The position numbers and the translations under genes are program-made. The notes below the pieces were generated by a model. It was given only the letters and a program-made list of their open reading frames with translations. It made no database searches and was not told the origin of the DNA. This document shows positions 57,302 through 64,000 of a stretch of DNA of 64,000 nucleotides, piece by piece. The DNA is from Bradyrhizobium sp. CCGUVB1N3. GTDB lineage: Bacteria; Pseudomonadota; Alphaproteobacteria; Rhizobiales; Xanthobacteraceae. The stretch's first letter is position 1; every line of letters starts with the position of its first letter. The stretch spans positions 1,860,001 through 1,924,000 of the forward strand of contig NZ_JANADR010000001.1 of NCBI RefSeq assembly GCF_024199925.1, read 5' to 3'.

Positions 57302-57323
57302 GCCGCCGCATGCGGGCGGCGGC
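57302..57323. terminator. GC-rich hairpin between azoR and a small membrane protein
   Basis: GCCGCCGC (57302-57309) and GCGGCGGC (57316-57323) form an eight-base-pair stem with a six-base loop. It lies 24 bases past azoR, between convergent genes. A T-run is lacking, so its role as a terminator is tentative. Confidence 0.45.
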
Positions 57324-57350
57324 AGTTGCACCAGCGCGTCTCTTGCCGCG

Positions 57351-57533
57351 CTAAAACCACATCCCCTGAATGCCGAAGATGACGGCGACGAGCGAGATGA
57401 ACAGTCCGATGCAGGAGAACAAGGCGACCGCAACGAGCTGATGCGAGTCTGACTTCTTCGCAGGGATGGCAGAACGTTCGGTGTAAATACGCGGTGCTGA
57501 AATCGATGAAAAAATACGTGCTGCTTTCGGCAT
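57351..57533 (-). CDS. 60-residue membrane protein, unknown function
   Basis: Starts MPKAARIFSSISAPRIYTER and ends with one long hydrophobic helix (LVAVALFSCIGLFISLVAVIF) and GIQGMWF. AGGGAG lies seven bases upstream of ATG 57533. The frame extends to 57683 without support. Small single-pass protein, probably of the inner membrane. No family was recognised. Confidence 0.6.
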   Translation of the reverse strand: MPKAARIFSSISAPRIYTERSAIPAKKSDSHQLVAVALFSCIGLFISLVAVIFGIQGMWF

Positions 57534-57711
57534 CACGGGCTCCCTTAAATGGGTCTTATGACCCCTGCCCGTAGAAGGGTCTATGCAGCACACGCCAAGG
57601 TTCAACGCATCACGGACAGTTTTGAAAATACCTCCGTGAGACGAGGGAACCGGCCGGCGCAACCGCTCCGCCGGCCGATTCAAATTTTCACTTCATCCGA
57701 TCGACATCTGA

Positions 57712-58485
57712 TCAACCGCGAAAGATCGGCGCGCCCGCAGGCGAGCCGGTCGCGCCACCATCGACGAAGATCTCAGCACTCTGGACGTGCGCGGAATCAT
57801 CGGAGGCGAGGAACAGCACCGTCTTCGCAATGTGATCTGCTTCACCAATTCGCCCCAGCGGCGTGGTCTTGGCGATGCGGCTCTCCAGCGCGGCAAATGC
57901 CTCGTCTGTCGGTGCTGCGCCCTTCCAGATCGGCGTGCGGGCCGCGCCCGGCGCCACCACGTTGACGCGGATATTGCGCGGCGACAGTTCGGACGCCATC
58001 ACGCGCGCCATCGCACGCACGCCGGCCTTGCTCGCGGCGTAGGCGGAATAACCGGGATTGCCAAGCACCGAGATCACCGAGCCGTTGAGTATGATGGAGG
58101 CGCCGTCATTGAGATGCGGCAGCGCCGCCTGCACGGTGAAGAACACCGATGTGATGTTGGTGCGGATCACCTGCTCGAAGGCGGACAGCGTGGTGCCGCC
58201 GAGCGGCGTATTGCCGGGGATGCCGGCATTGGCAAAGACGATGTCGAGCTTGCCGAATTTTTCGACAGCGCGCGCGATCGCCTTCTCGGTCGCGGCGACG
58301 TCGTTGATGTCGGCTTCCACCGCAAGACCGTTGGTCCCGAGTTCCTGCGCGGCAGCCTCCAACGTCTCCCTGTTGCGCCCGGTGATGGTGACCTTGGCGC
58401 CCTCCGCCACGAACAGCTTTGCCGTCGCAAGCCCGATGCCGCTGTTGCCGCCGGTGATGAATGCCGTCTTGCCTTTCAATCTCAC
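57712..58485 (-). CDS. short-chain dehydrogenase/reductase (SDR)
   Basis: 257 residues. The Rossmann motif TGGNSGIG, the NAG motif FANAGIPG, the catalytic Ser in NGSVISVLG and YxxxK in YSAYAASK are all present. A C-terminal VNVVAPG segment fits classical SDRs. Start GTG 58485 is preceded by GGAGG at a good distance; upstream ATG 58506 would place the N-terminus in the operator. Substrate unknown. It is divergent from an HxlR-type gene. Confidence 0.92.
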   Translation of the reverse strand: MRLKGKTAFITGGNSGIGLATAKLFVAEGAKVTITGRNRETLEAAAQELGTNGLAVEADINDVAATEKAIARAVEKFGKLDIVFANAGIPGNTPLGGTTLSAFEQVIRTNITSVFFTVQAALPHLNDGASIILNGSVISVLGNPGYSAYAASKAGVRAMARVMASELSPRNIRVNVVAPGAARTPIWKGAAPTDEAFAALESRIAKTTPLGRIGEADHIAKTVLFLASDDSAHVQSAEIFVDGGATGSPAGAPIFRG

Positions 58486-58499
58486 GCTCGCCTCCAGTG

Positions 58500-58552
58500 G
58501 TTGCATAATGAAACTCGATTGCCATCTAGGCCATCTGGTTTTATAATGCAAC
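58500..58552. promoter_or_regulatory. inverted-repeat operator between the SDR and HxlR genes
   Basis: Left arm GTTGCATAATGAAA (58500-58513) and right arm TTTTATAATGCAAC (58539-58552) are inverted repeats matching at 12 of 14 bases, 25 bases apart. It is AT-rich against a GC-rich background and lies between two divergent genes. A dyad of this type is expected for an HxlR-type dimer pair controlling both genes. A short direct repeat (GCCATCT) lies inside. Confidence 0.72.
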
Positions 58553-58604
58553 CACACAAGCGCGTGATCGGCGCGAGAGCGCGCAGGCAAACGGAAACGG
58601 CACG

Positions 58605-59066
58605 ATGGTGAAACGAACGAGCTTCGAGGGCGACTCCTGCCCGATCGCGCGATCGCTGGAGGCGATAGGCGACTGGTGGTCGCTCCTCATCATCCGCGAG
58701 GCGTTGTTCGGCGTGCGCCGCTTCGGCGAGTTCCAGGGCAAGCTCGGCATGGCCAAGAACATCCTCGCCACGCGGCTGCGCGCGCTGGTCGACCACGGCA
58801 TCCTGAAGATCGCCCCCGCCTCCGACGGCAGCGCCTATTCTGAATATGTGCTCACACCAAAAGGCCGCGGCGTCTTCCCCGTCCTGGTCGCGCTCCGCCA
58901 ATGGAGCGAGGAGTTCGACGATCATCCCGAGGAGATCGCAACCATCCTGGTCGATCGCGACAAGGGCCGCCCCGTGAAGAAGCTCGAACTGCGCGCAGAG
59001 GACGGAAAGTTGCTCGGTGCCGCCGACACCATGCTCAAGCCGCGGCGAAATCGGCGCGCAGGCTAG
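58605..59066 (+). CDS. HxlR-family transcriptional regulator
   Basis: 153 residues. The domain starts at SCPIARSLEAIGDWWSLLIIREALFGVRRFGEFQGKLGMAKNILATRLRALVDHGILK, which is typical of HxlR. A Cys (SCPIA) is at the same place as in redox-responsive members. It is divergent from the SDR gene and likely represses it and itself through the operator at 58500-58552. No known ligand can be named. Confidence 0.92.
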   Translation: MVKRTSFEGDSCPIARSLEAIGDWWSLLIIREALFGVRRFGEFQGKLGMAKNILATRLRALVDHGILKIAPASDGSAYSEYVLTPKGRGVFPVLVALRQWSEEFDDHPEEIATILVDRDKGRPVKKLELRAEDGKLLGAADTMLKPRRNRRAG

Positions 59067-59232
59067 CGGATGTCAGCTTTTCGCGGCGGGGTGGAAACGC
59101 TCCGCTTGATCAGAACTTGCCGGGCTTTGACCCGAAGCTGGCATTTGACGCGGTACACGCAGCATACCCCGCTAGCGCGAGGCCGGTCCCTATGGTTTGA
59201 TACTTTGGCTCCAATCAACCACCGGGTGCTTC

Positions 59233-61008
59233 GTGGCGGGCGAGCGCGTCGAGCGTCGACTAGTAGCTGTTGTGGCCGCTGACGTGGCTGGCTATTCGCG
59301 GCTTATGCACAAGGATGAAGAGGCCACGCATACCAAACTGGCGGCCCTCCTCGCGGATGGTGTCGCGCCCGCGATCACGGAACACGGGGGCCGCATCGTG
59401 AAGAACACGGGCGACGGGTTCCTGGCAGAGTTTCCGAGCGCGGTCGAAGCTGTTCGAGCTGCTCTGCAGTTCCAGACCCGTACCAAGGAACTTACAATCG
59501 GTGAGGCTGAAGACCGGCGCATCGCTTTCCGCGTGGGCGTCAATATCGGCGACGTAATCGTCGAGGCCCACGACATCTTTGGAGACGGAGTCAACATTGC
59601 GGCTCGGCTTGAGAGCATCGCAGAACCCGGCGGCATCTGCATCTCGTCATTTGCCTATGATCAGGTTCGCGGCAAGGTCGCTGTTGAGTTCGTCGATCTA
59701 GGCGAGCAGAACCTCAAAAACATTGATCGCCCCGTTCGCATCTACGCAGCAAGATTGAAGGACGGAGCGGTTTCTGCGCCGGCTCCAGAGGCCAGGAAGC
59801 CGCTGCCGCTCCCCGAAAAGCCTTCCATAGCCGTCCTGCCCTTCGAGAACATGTTGGGCGATCCCGAGCAGGAATACTTCACGGATGGCATGGTGGAGGA
59901 CATCATCACCGCGCTCTCGCGGTTCAAATCGCTGTTCGTCATCGCCCGCAATTCGAGCTTCACCTACAAGGACAAGGCTGTCGAGATCAAGCAGGTTGGA
60001 CGAGAGCTGGGCGTCCGCTACGTGCTGGAAGGTAGTGTCCGAAAGACTGGCGGCAAGATCCGCATCAGCGGCCAGCTCATCGAGGCCGCTACCGGAGCAC
60101 ATCTATGGGCTGATCGGTTTGACGGACCTCTGGATGACATCTTTGCGCTTCAGGATAAGGTCACATCCAACGTAGTCGCGGCAATCGAGCCGCGCCTTGT
60201 ACAGGCGGAAATCGATCGGTCGGAGCGCAAACCGACTGAAAACCTCGACGCCGTTGATCTGTATTACCGCGCTCTCCACTCTCATCGGCGCGTTACCCGC
60301 CAAGGATATGAAGATGCTTTGCGGCTTGCCCGGCAAGCGATTTCACTCGATCCCAATTTTGCAGCCGCGTATGGCCTGGCCTTGGACTGTTATATTGGGC
60401 AGGAAGAGCTTGGTTGGATCACAAACGACGATGTTGCGGCCGAAGGCAAGCAATATGCTTTGCGCGCAATCGAAGTGGGAGCGGATGACGCGTTTGCCCT
60501 TGCGCGGGCAGCAAACTTCTTCGGCCGTAATCTAGGGGACACCAGAACTGCGGATGTGATTGTGGATCAAGCAATTGCCGTAAACCCCAATTTGTCCGTA
60601 GCTTGGCGAATGCGCGGCTGGATCAGTGCTTATCTCGGTCAACACGAGGCCGCCATCGAACAATTCCAGCACGCCATGCGGCTCAATCCCCTCGATCCGG
60701 AAATCTACCTTGTGGAGTCCGGACTGGCGTTCGCCAATTTCTTTTTGCGTCGCTTCGAGGTTGCCGTTTCATGGGTTACCAAAGCGCTGGCCCGTCAAAA
60801 AAACTACGTCCCGGCCATCGCGATTGCCATGGCGAGTTACGCCATGCTGGGCCGTATTCCCGATGCGCAGATGTTGGTGGCCCGTCGGCGTGAAGCCGGC
60901 TTTGTTTGGACGATTTCTGGAAGTCGGAAACGGGTTTCAAAGATGTTTCGGCAGGAGGATATTGAACTCTATATCGAAGCCTGTCGTATCGCTGGCGTGC
61001 CCGAATGA
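59233..61008 (+). CDS. class III nucleotide cyclase / TolB-like / TPR protein
   Basis: 591 residues if started at GTG 59233. The cyclase domain (residues 1-175) has Asp17 (AADVAGYSRLM), Asp61 (VKNTGDGFLAEF, with the Lys kept) and the Asn/Arg pair in GVNIAARLES. A TolB-like domain follows, beginning KPSIAVLPFENMLGDPEQEYFTDGMVEDI. The C-terminal half is TPR-like (e.g. AVAWRMRGW-type helices). This architecture is widespread in Bradyrhizobium and makes cAMP or another cyclic nucleotide. TTG 59197 is an alternative start. Confidence 0.88.
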   Translation: MAGERVERRLVAVVAADVAGYSRLMHKDEEATHTKLAALLADGVAPAITEHGGRIVKNTGDGFLAEFPSAVEAVRAALQFQTRTKELTIGEAEDRRIAFRVGVNIGDVIVEAHDIFGDGVNIAARLESIAEPGGICISSFAYDQVRGKVAVEFVDLGEQNLKNIDRPVRIYAARLKDGAVSAPAPEARKPLPLPEKPSIAVLPFENMLGDPEQEYFTDGMVEDIITALSRFKSLFVIARNSSFTYKDKAVEIKQVGRELGVRYVLEGSVRKTGGKIRISGQLIEAATGAHLWADRFDGPLDDIFALQDKVTSNVVAAIEPRLVQAEIDRSERKPTENLDAVDLYYRALHSHRRVTRQGYEDALRLARQAISLDPNFAAAYGLALDCYIGQEELGWITNDDVAAEGKQYALRAIEVGADDAFALARAANFFGRNLGDTRTADVIVDQAIAVNPNLSVAWRMRGWISAYLGQHEAAIEQFQHAMRLNPLDPEIYLVESGLAFANFFLRRFEVAVSWVTKALARQKNYVPAIAIAMASYAMLGRIPDAQMLVARRREAGFVWTISGSRKRVSKMFRQEDIELYIEACRIAGVPE

Positions 61009-61066
61009 GATGACCTGCCTTGGCTCACCGCCATTCGCGTTCGACCTTGAATGTCGAGTATTGGCT

Positions 61067-61133
61067 GCGAGCGCAGCGAAGCAATCCATTCAGCTAACCG
61101 CGGGAAAATTCTGGATTGCTTCGCTGCGCTCGC
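61067..61133. repeat. palindromic intergenic repeat, 22-bp arms
   Basis: Left arm GCGAGCGCAGCGAAGCAATC (61067 on, 22 bases) and right arm TGGATTGCTTCGCTGCGCTC (61112 on, 22 bases) are perfect inverted repeats 23 bases apart. It lies 58 bases after the cyclase gene. This kind of element is, from memory, frequent in Bradyrhizobium. Confidence 0.85.
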
Positions 61134-61170
61134 AATGACGCGTTGAAAGCCGCTTGCTCAAATCATAGCC

Positions 61171-61304
61171 CGTCACCCTGAGGCGCCGGAGCGAAGCGGA
61201 GGCCTCGAAGGGCGATGGCCTGGCTGCAGCAGCGGGGCCGTGCATCCTTCGAGGCTCTCAGCGCAGTGCCGACGCACTGCGCTGCTCGCACCTCAGGATG
61301 ACGG
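61171..61304. repeat. long imperfect palindromic repeat
   Basis: Outer arms CGTCACCCTGAGG (61171-61183) and CCTCAGGATGACG (61291-61303) pair with one mismatch, with internal pairs such as CCTCGAAGG/CCTTCGAGG. It lies directly right of the palindrome at 61067-61133. Together they fill the 319-base gap between the cyclase and the small ORF at 61328. Confidence 0.75.
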
Positions 61305-61327
61305 ATTCAGCTGCTACGGCAGCCCCC

Positions 61328-61567
61328 TCACGACAGCTTGCGCTTGCTGCGCAGGCGGAGGTGTTCGTCGGCCTCTAGCTGGGTCATGCCGAGGAGATAA
61401 TGCAGCACGTCGAGCTTGTGGCGCTCGGCGATCTGGCGCAGGTGAACCACCTGCTCGGCGATGAACGCGACAGCCTCGTCCGCCCCGCCCTCGCCCGGTT
61501 CCTCGCTCCGCGAACGCTTTCCTCCGGCCGAGGCCGCCTGCGTTCGCTTCCTTGCTGGTTTTGTCAC
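61328..61567 (-). CDS. small conserved protein, divergent from topA
   Basis: 79 residues from GTG 61567. A basic, charged N-terminus (KPARKRTQAASAGGKRSRSEEPGEG) precedes a helical part (ADEAVAFIAEQVVHLRQIAERHKLDVLHYLLGMTQLEADEHLRLRSKRKL). No enzyme motif. Homologues next to topA are known to me only as hypothetical. It ends 23 bases right of a palindromic repeat. The 227 bases to topA hold no gene. Confidence 0.65.
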   Translation of the reverse strand: MTKPARKRTQAASAGGKRSRSEEPGEGGADEAVAFIAEQVVHLRQIAERHKLDVLHYLLGMTQLEADEHLRLRSKRKLS

Positions 61568-61794
61568 CAGACCCCATCCGAATCCTAGTCCGGCCCGGAG
61601 TCTACGCCGCCCCGCATCACAACTCCAAGGCGGTATTTTACAACTTTCTCGATATGAAACTTTGCTCATTTTCGACTTGTTCAACACCCCTCGATTTGAC
61701 AGGGACGGCCTCACCACCCATGTTCGGGTCGAAACGGCCGACCCGAGTCCCTTCGAATTTGGCCTAAATTTCTCCCGTAAGTTACTGGAACTAC

Positions 61795-63999
61795 ATGAAT
61801 ATCGTCATTGTGGAGTCGCCGGCGAAAGCCAAGACGATCAACAAGTATCTGGGCTCGTCCTACGAGGTTCTGGCCTCGTTCGGCCATGTCCGCGACTTGC
61901 CGGCCAAGAACGGATCGGTCGATCCGGACGAAAATTTCAAGATGATCTGGGAGGTCGACCCCAAGGCGGCCGGCCGGCTCAATGACATTGCCAAGTCGCT
62001 GAAGGGCGCCGACCGCCTGATTCTGGCGACCGACCCCGATCGCGAGGGCGAGGCGATCTCCTGGCACGTGCTGGAGGTGTTGAAAGAGAAGCGCGCGCTG
62101 AAGGACCAGAAGATCGAGCGCGTGGTGTTCAACGCCATCACCAAGCAGGCGGTCTCGGAAGCCATGAAGCATCCGCGCCAGATCGACGGCGCGCTGGTCG
62201 ACGCCTATATGGCGCGCCGCGCGCTGGATTATCTGGTCGGCTTCACCCTCTCCCCCGTGCTGTGGCGAAAGCTGCCGGGCGCCCGCTCGGCCGGCCGCGT
62301 GCAGTCGGTGGCGCTGCGCCTCGTCTGCGACCGCGAGCTCGAGATCGAGAAATTCGTCGCGCGCGAATACTGGTCGCTGATCGCGACCCTGCTGACGCCG
62401 CGCGGCGACGCCTTCGAGGCGCGCCTCGTCGGCGCCGACGGCAAGAAGATCCAGCGGCTCGACATCGGCACCGGTGCGGAAGCGGAAGACTTCAAGAAGG
62501 CGCTGGAACTGGCCACCTACGCGGTGACCGCGGTCGACGCCAAGCCGGCCCGGCGCAATCCGCAGGCGCCGTTCACGACTTCCACCCTCCAGCAGGAAGC
62601 CAGCCGCAAATACGGCTTTGCGCCGGCGCATACGATGCGGATCGCGCAGCGGCTCTATGAGGGCATCGACATCGGCGGCGAGACCACCGGACTCATTACT
62701 TATATGCGTACCGACGGCGTGCAGATCGCGCCCGAAGCGATCACCCAGGCGCGCAAGGTGATCGGCGAGGATTACGGCAACGCCTACGTGCCGGACAGCC
62801 CCCGCCAGTACCAGGCCAAGGCCAAGAACGCGCAGGAAGCGCATGAGGCGATCCGCCCGACCGACCTCTCCCGCCGTCCCGCCAGCATGGCCCGGAAGCT
62901 CGATGCCGATCAGGCCAAGCTCTACGAGCTGATCTGGAAGCGCACCATCGCAAGCCAGATGGAATCGGCTGAGCTGGAGCGCACCACCGTCGACATCACG
63001 GCGAAGGCAGGCTCCCGCACGCTGGAGCTGCGCGCCACCGGCCAAGTCATCAAGTTCGACGGTTTCCTGGCGCTCTACCAGGAGGGCCGCGACGACGAGG
63101 AGGACGAGGACTCCCGCCGCCTGCCCGCGATGAGCGAAGGCGACGCGGTGAAGCGTCAGTCGCTTGCCGTCACCCAGCATTTCACCGAGCCACCGCCGCG
63201 CTTCTCGGAAGCCTCGCTCGTCAAGCGCATGGAAGAGCTCGGCATCGGCCGGCCCTCGACCTATGCCTCGATCCTCCAGGTCCTGAAGGACCGCGGCTAC
63301 GTCAAGCTCGAGAAGAAGCGCCTGCATGGCGAGGACAAGGGCCGCGTCGTGGTTGCGTTCCTGGAGAGCTTTTTCAGCCGCTACGTCGAATACGACTTCA
63401 CCGCCGGTCTGGAGGAGCAGCTCGACCGCATCTCCAACAACGAGATTTCCTGGCAGCAGGTGCTGAAGGATTTTTGGCGCGACTTCATCGGCGCCGTCGA
63501 CGAGATCAAGGATCTGCGCGTCGCGCAGGTGCTGGACGTGCTCGACGAGATGCTCGGGCCGCACATCTATCCGCCCCGCGCCGATGGCGGCGACGTCAGG
63601 CAGTGCCCGAGCTGCGGCAGCGGCAAGCTCAACCTGAAGGCCGGCAAGTTCGGCGCCTTCGTCGGATGCTCCAACTATCCGGAATGCCGCTACACCCGCC
63701 AGCTCGCCGCCGACGGTGAAGCGAGCGCCGACCGCTCCCTCGGTCAGGATCCCGACACCGGCTTCGAGGTCTGGGTCAAGGCCGGCCGCTTCGGGCCCTA
63801 CATCCAGCTCGGCGAGCAGAAGGACTATGCGGAAGGCGAGAAGCCGAAGCGCGCCGGCATCCCGAAAGGCACCTCGCCCGGCGATGTCGACCTCGAGCTT
63901 GCGCTAAAATTGCTGTCGCTGCCGCGCGAGATCGGCAAGCATCCGGAAACCGGCCAGCCGATCACCGCCGGTCTCGGCCGCTTCGGGCCGTTCGTGAAG
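61795..63999 (+). CDS. topA: DNA topoisomerase I, 3'-truncated by the window
   Basis: 735 codons are present; the gene continues beyond 64000. The TOPRIM domain has IVIVESPAKAKTINKYLG and the acidic ATDPDREGEAISW. The catalytic Tyr is about residue 303, in GLITYMRTDGV. A zinc-finger-like CPSCGSGKLNLKAGKFGAF and CSNYPECRY element begins the C-terminal domain. TopA relaxes negative supercoils. ATG 61795 follows TCTCCCGTAAGTTACTGGAAC with no strong ribosome-binding site. It lies downstream of the dprA-topA insertion. Confidence 0.96.
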   Translation, partial: MNIVIVESPAKAKTINKYLGSSYEVLASFGHVRDLPAKNGSVDPDENFKMIWEVDPKAAGRLNDIAKSLKGADRLILATDPDREGEAISWHVLEVLKEKRALKDQKIERVVFNAITKQAVSEAMKHPRQIDGALVDAYMARRALDYLVGFTLSPVLWRKLPGARSAGRVQSVALRLVCDRELEIEKFVAREYWSLIATLLTPRGDAFEARLVGADGKKIQRLDIGTGAEAEDFKKALELATYAVTAVDAKPARRNPQAPFTTSTLQQEASRKYGFAPAHTMRIAQRLYEGIDIGGETTGLITYMRTDGVQIAPEAITQARKVIGEDYGNAYVPDSPRQYQAKAKNAQEAHEAIRPTDLSRRPASMARKLDADQAKLYELIWKRTIASQMESAELERTTVDITAKAGSRTLELRATGQVIKFDGFLALYQEGRDDEEDEDSRRLPAMSEGDAVKRQSLAVTQHFTEPPPRFSEASLVKRMEELGIGRPSTYASILQVLKDRGYVKLEKKRLHGEDKGRVVVAFLESFFSRYVEYDFTAGLEEQLDRISNNEISWQQVLKDFWRDFIGAVDEIKDLRVAQVLDVLDEMLGPHIYPPRADGGDVRQCPSCGSGKLNLKAGKFGAFVGCSNYPECRYTRQLAADGEASADRSLGQDPDTGFEVWVKAGRFGPYIQLGEQKDYAEGEKPKRAGIPKGTSPGDVDLELALKLLSLPREIGKHPETGQPITAGLGRFGPFVK

Positions 64000-64000
64000 C

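Noticed and set aside
61711..63564. Long minus-strand open frame of 617 codons
   Set aside because: Antisense to topA, which has intact catalytic motifs.

Overview
This is chromosomal DNA of a GC-rich alphaproteobacterium, most probably Bradyrhizobium or a close Nitrobacteraceae relative. The assignment is inferred from a Porin_2-type porin, two DUF3551 proteins, a large SAM-cyclase-ATPase-TPR protein, a lysine-rich 30-residue peptide, the lepB-rnc-era-recO-parC gene order and several families of short palindromic repeats that I recognise from that genus. No transposase, integrase, phage gene, rRNA or CRISPR array is visible. The window begins inside an MFS transporter and ends inside topA.

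Region 1 (1-12.7 kb) is accessory in character. It holds transporters, a secreted metallo-beta-lactamase-fold lactonase-like enzyme, a DmeF-type Co/Ni efflux pump, and a chromate-resistance pair (rhodanese-ChrB fusion plus ChrA) behind a strong promoter and a structured leader. A 1119-residue SAM-cyclase-ATPase-TPR protein is followed by a patatin-like protein with altered catalytic motifs. Region 2 (12.8-28 kb) is housekeeping. On the minus strand rpoZ, rsh, pdxJ, acpS, lepB, rnc, era, recO and parC follow one another, several with overlapping ends. They are followed by a NYN nuclease/uracil-DNA glycosylase pair, a peroxiredoxin, smpB, mscL and dapA.

Region 3 (28-40.4 kb) is cell-envelope related: a lytic transglycosylase with a Lys/Ala-rich N-terminal region, two DUF3551 proteins, a major porin with a clear terminator, tRNA-Ser(GCT), a SPINDLY-like GT41 glycosyltransferase, and a gene-poor stretch before gatB. 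Region 4 (40.4-52.3 kb) has the gatC-x-gatA-x operon, two nitronate monooxygenase-like enzymes with a divergent LysR regulator, ruvX with an AEC transporter, a CPBP protease, a VanX-like dipeptidase, and pyrB with a dihydroorotase homologue that has lost its HxH metal motif, then plsY.

Region 5 (52.3-64 kb) has the usual alphaproteobacterial plsY-dprA-topA neighbourhood opened by accessory genes. A patatin and an amidase sit between plsY and dprA. Two regulator/oxidoreductase divergons (HxlR-azoR and SDR-HxlR) and a second class III cyclase sit between dprA and topA. Dispersed repeats lie at both ends of the second insertion.

The most interesting leads are the chrBA leader (promoter, hairpin and a 23-codon upstream ORF overlapping chrB), the two cyclases of different architecture, the altered patatin beside the first cyclase, the inactive-looking dihydroorotase, the small Cys-containing ORF coupled to gatA, and the strong dyad between the SDR and HxlR genes.
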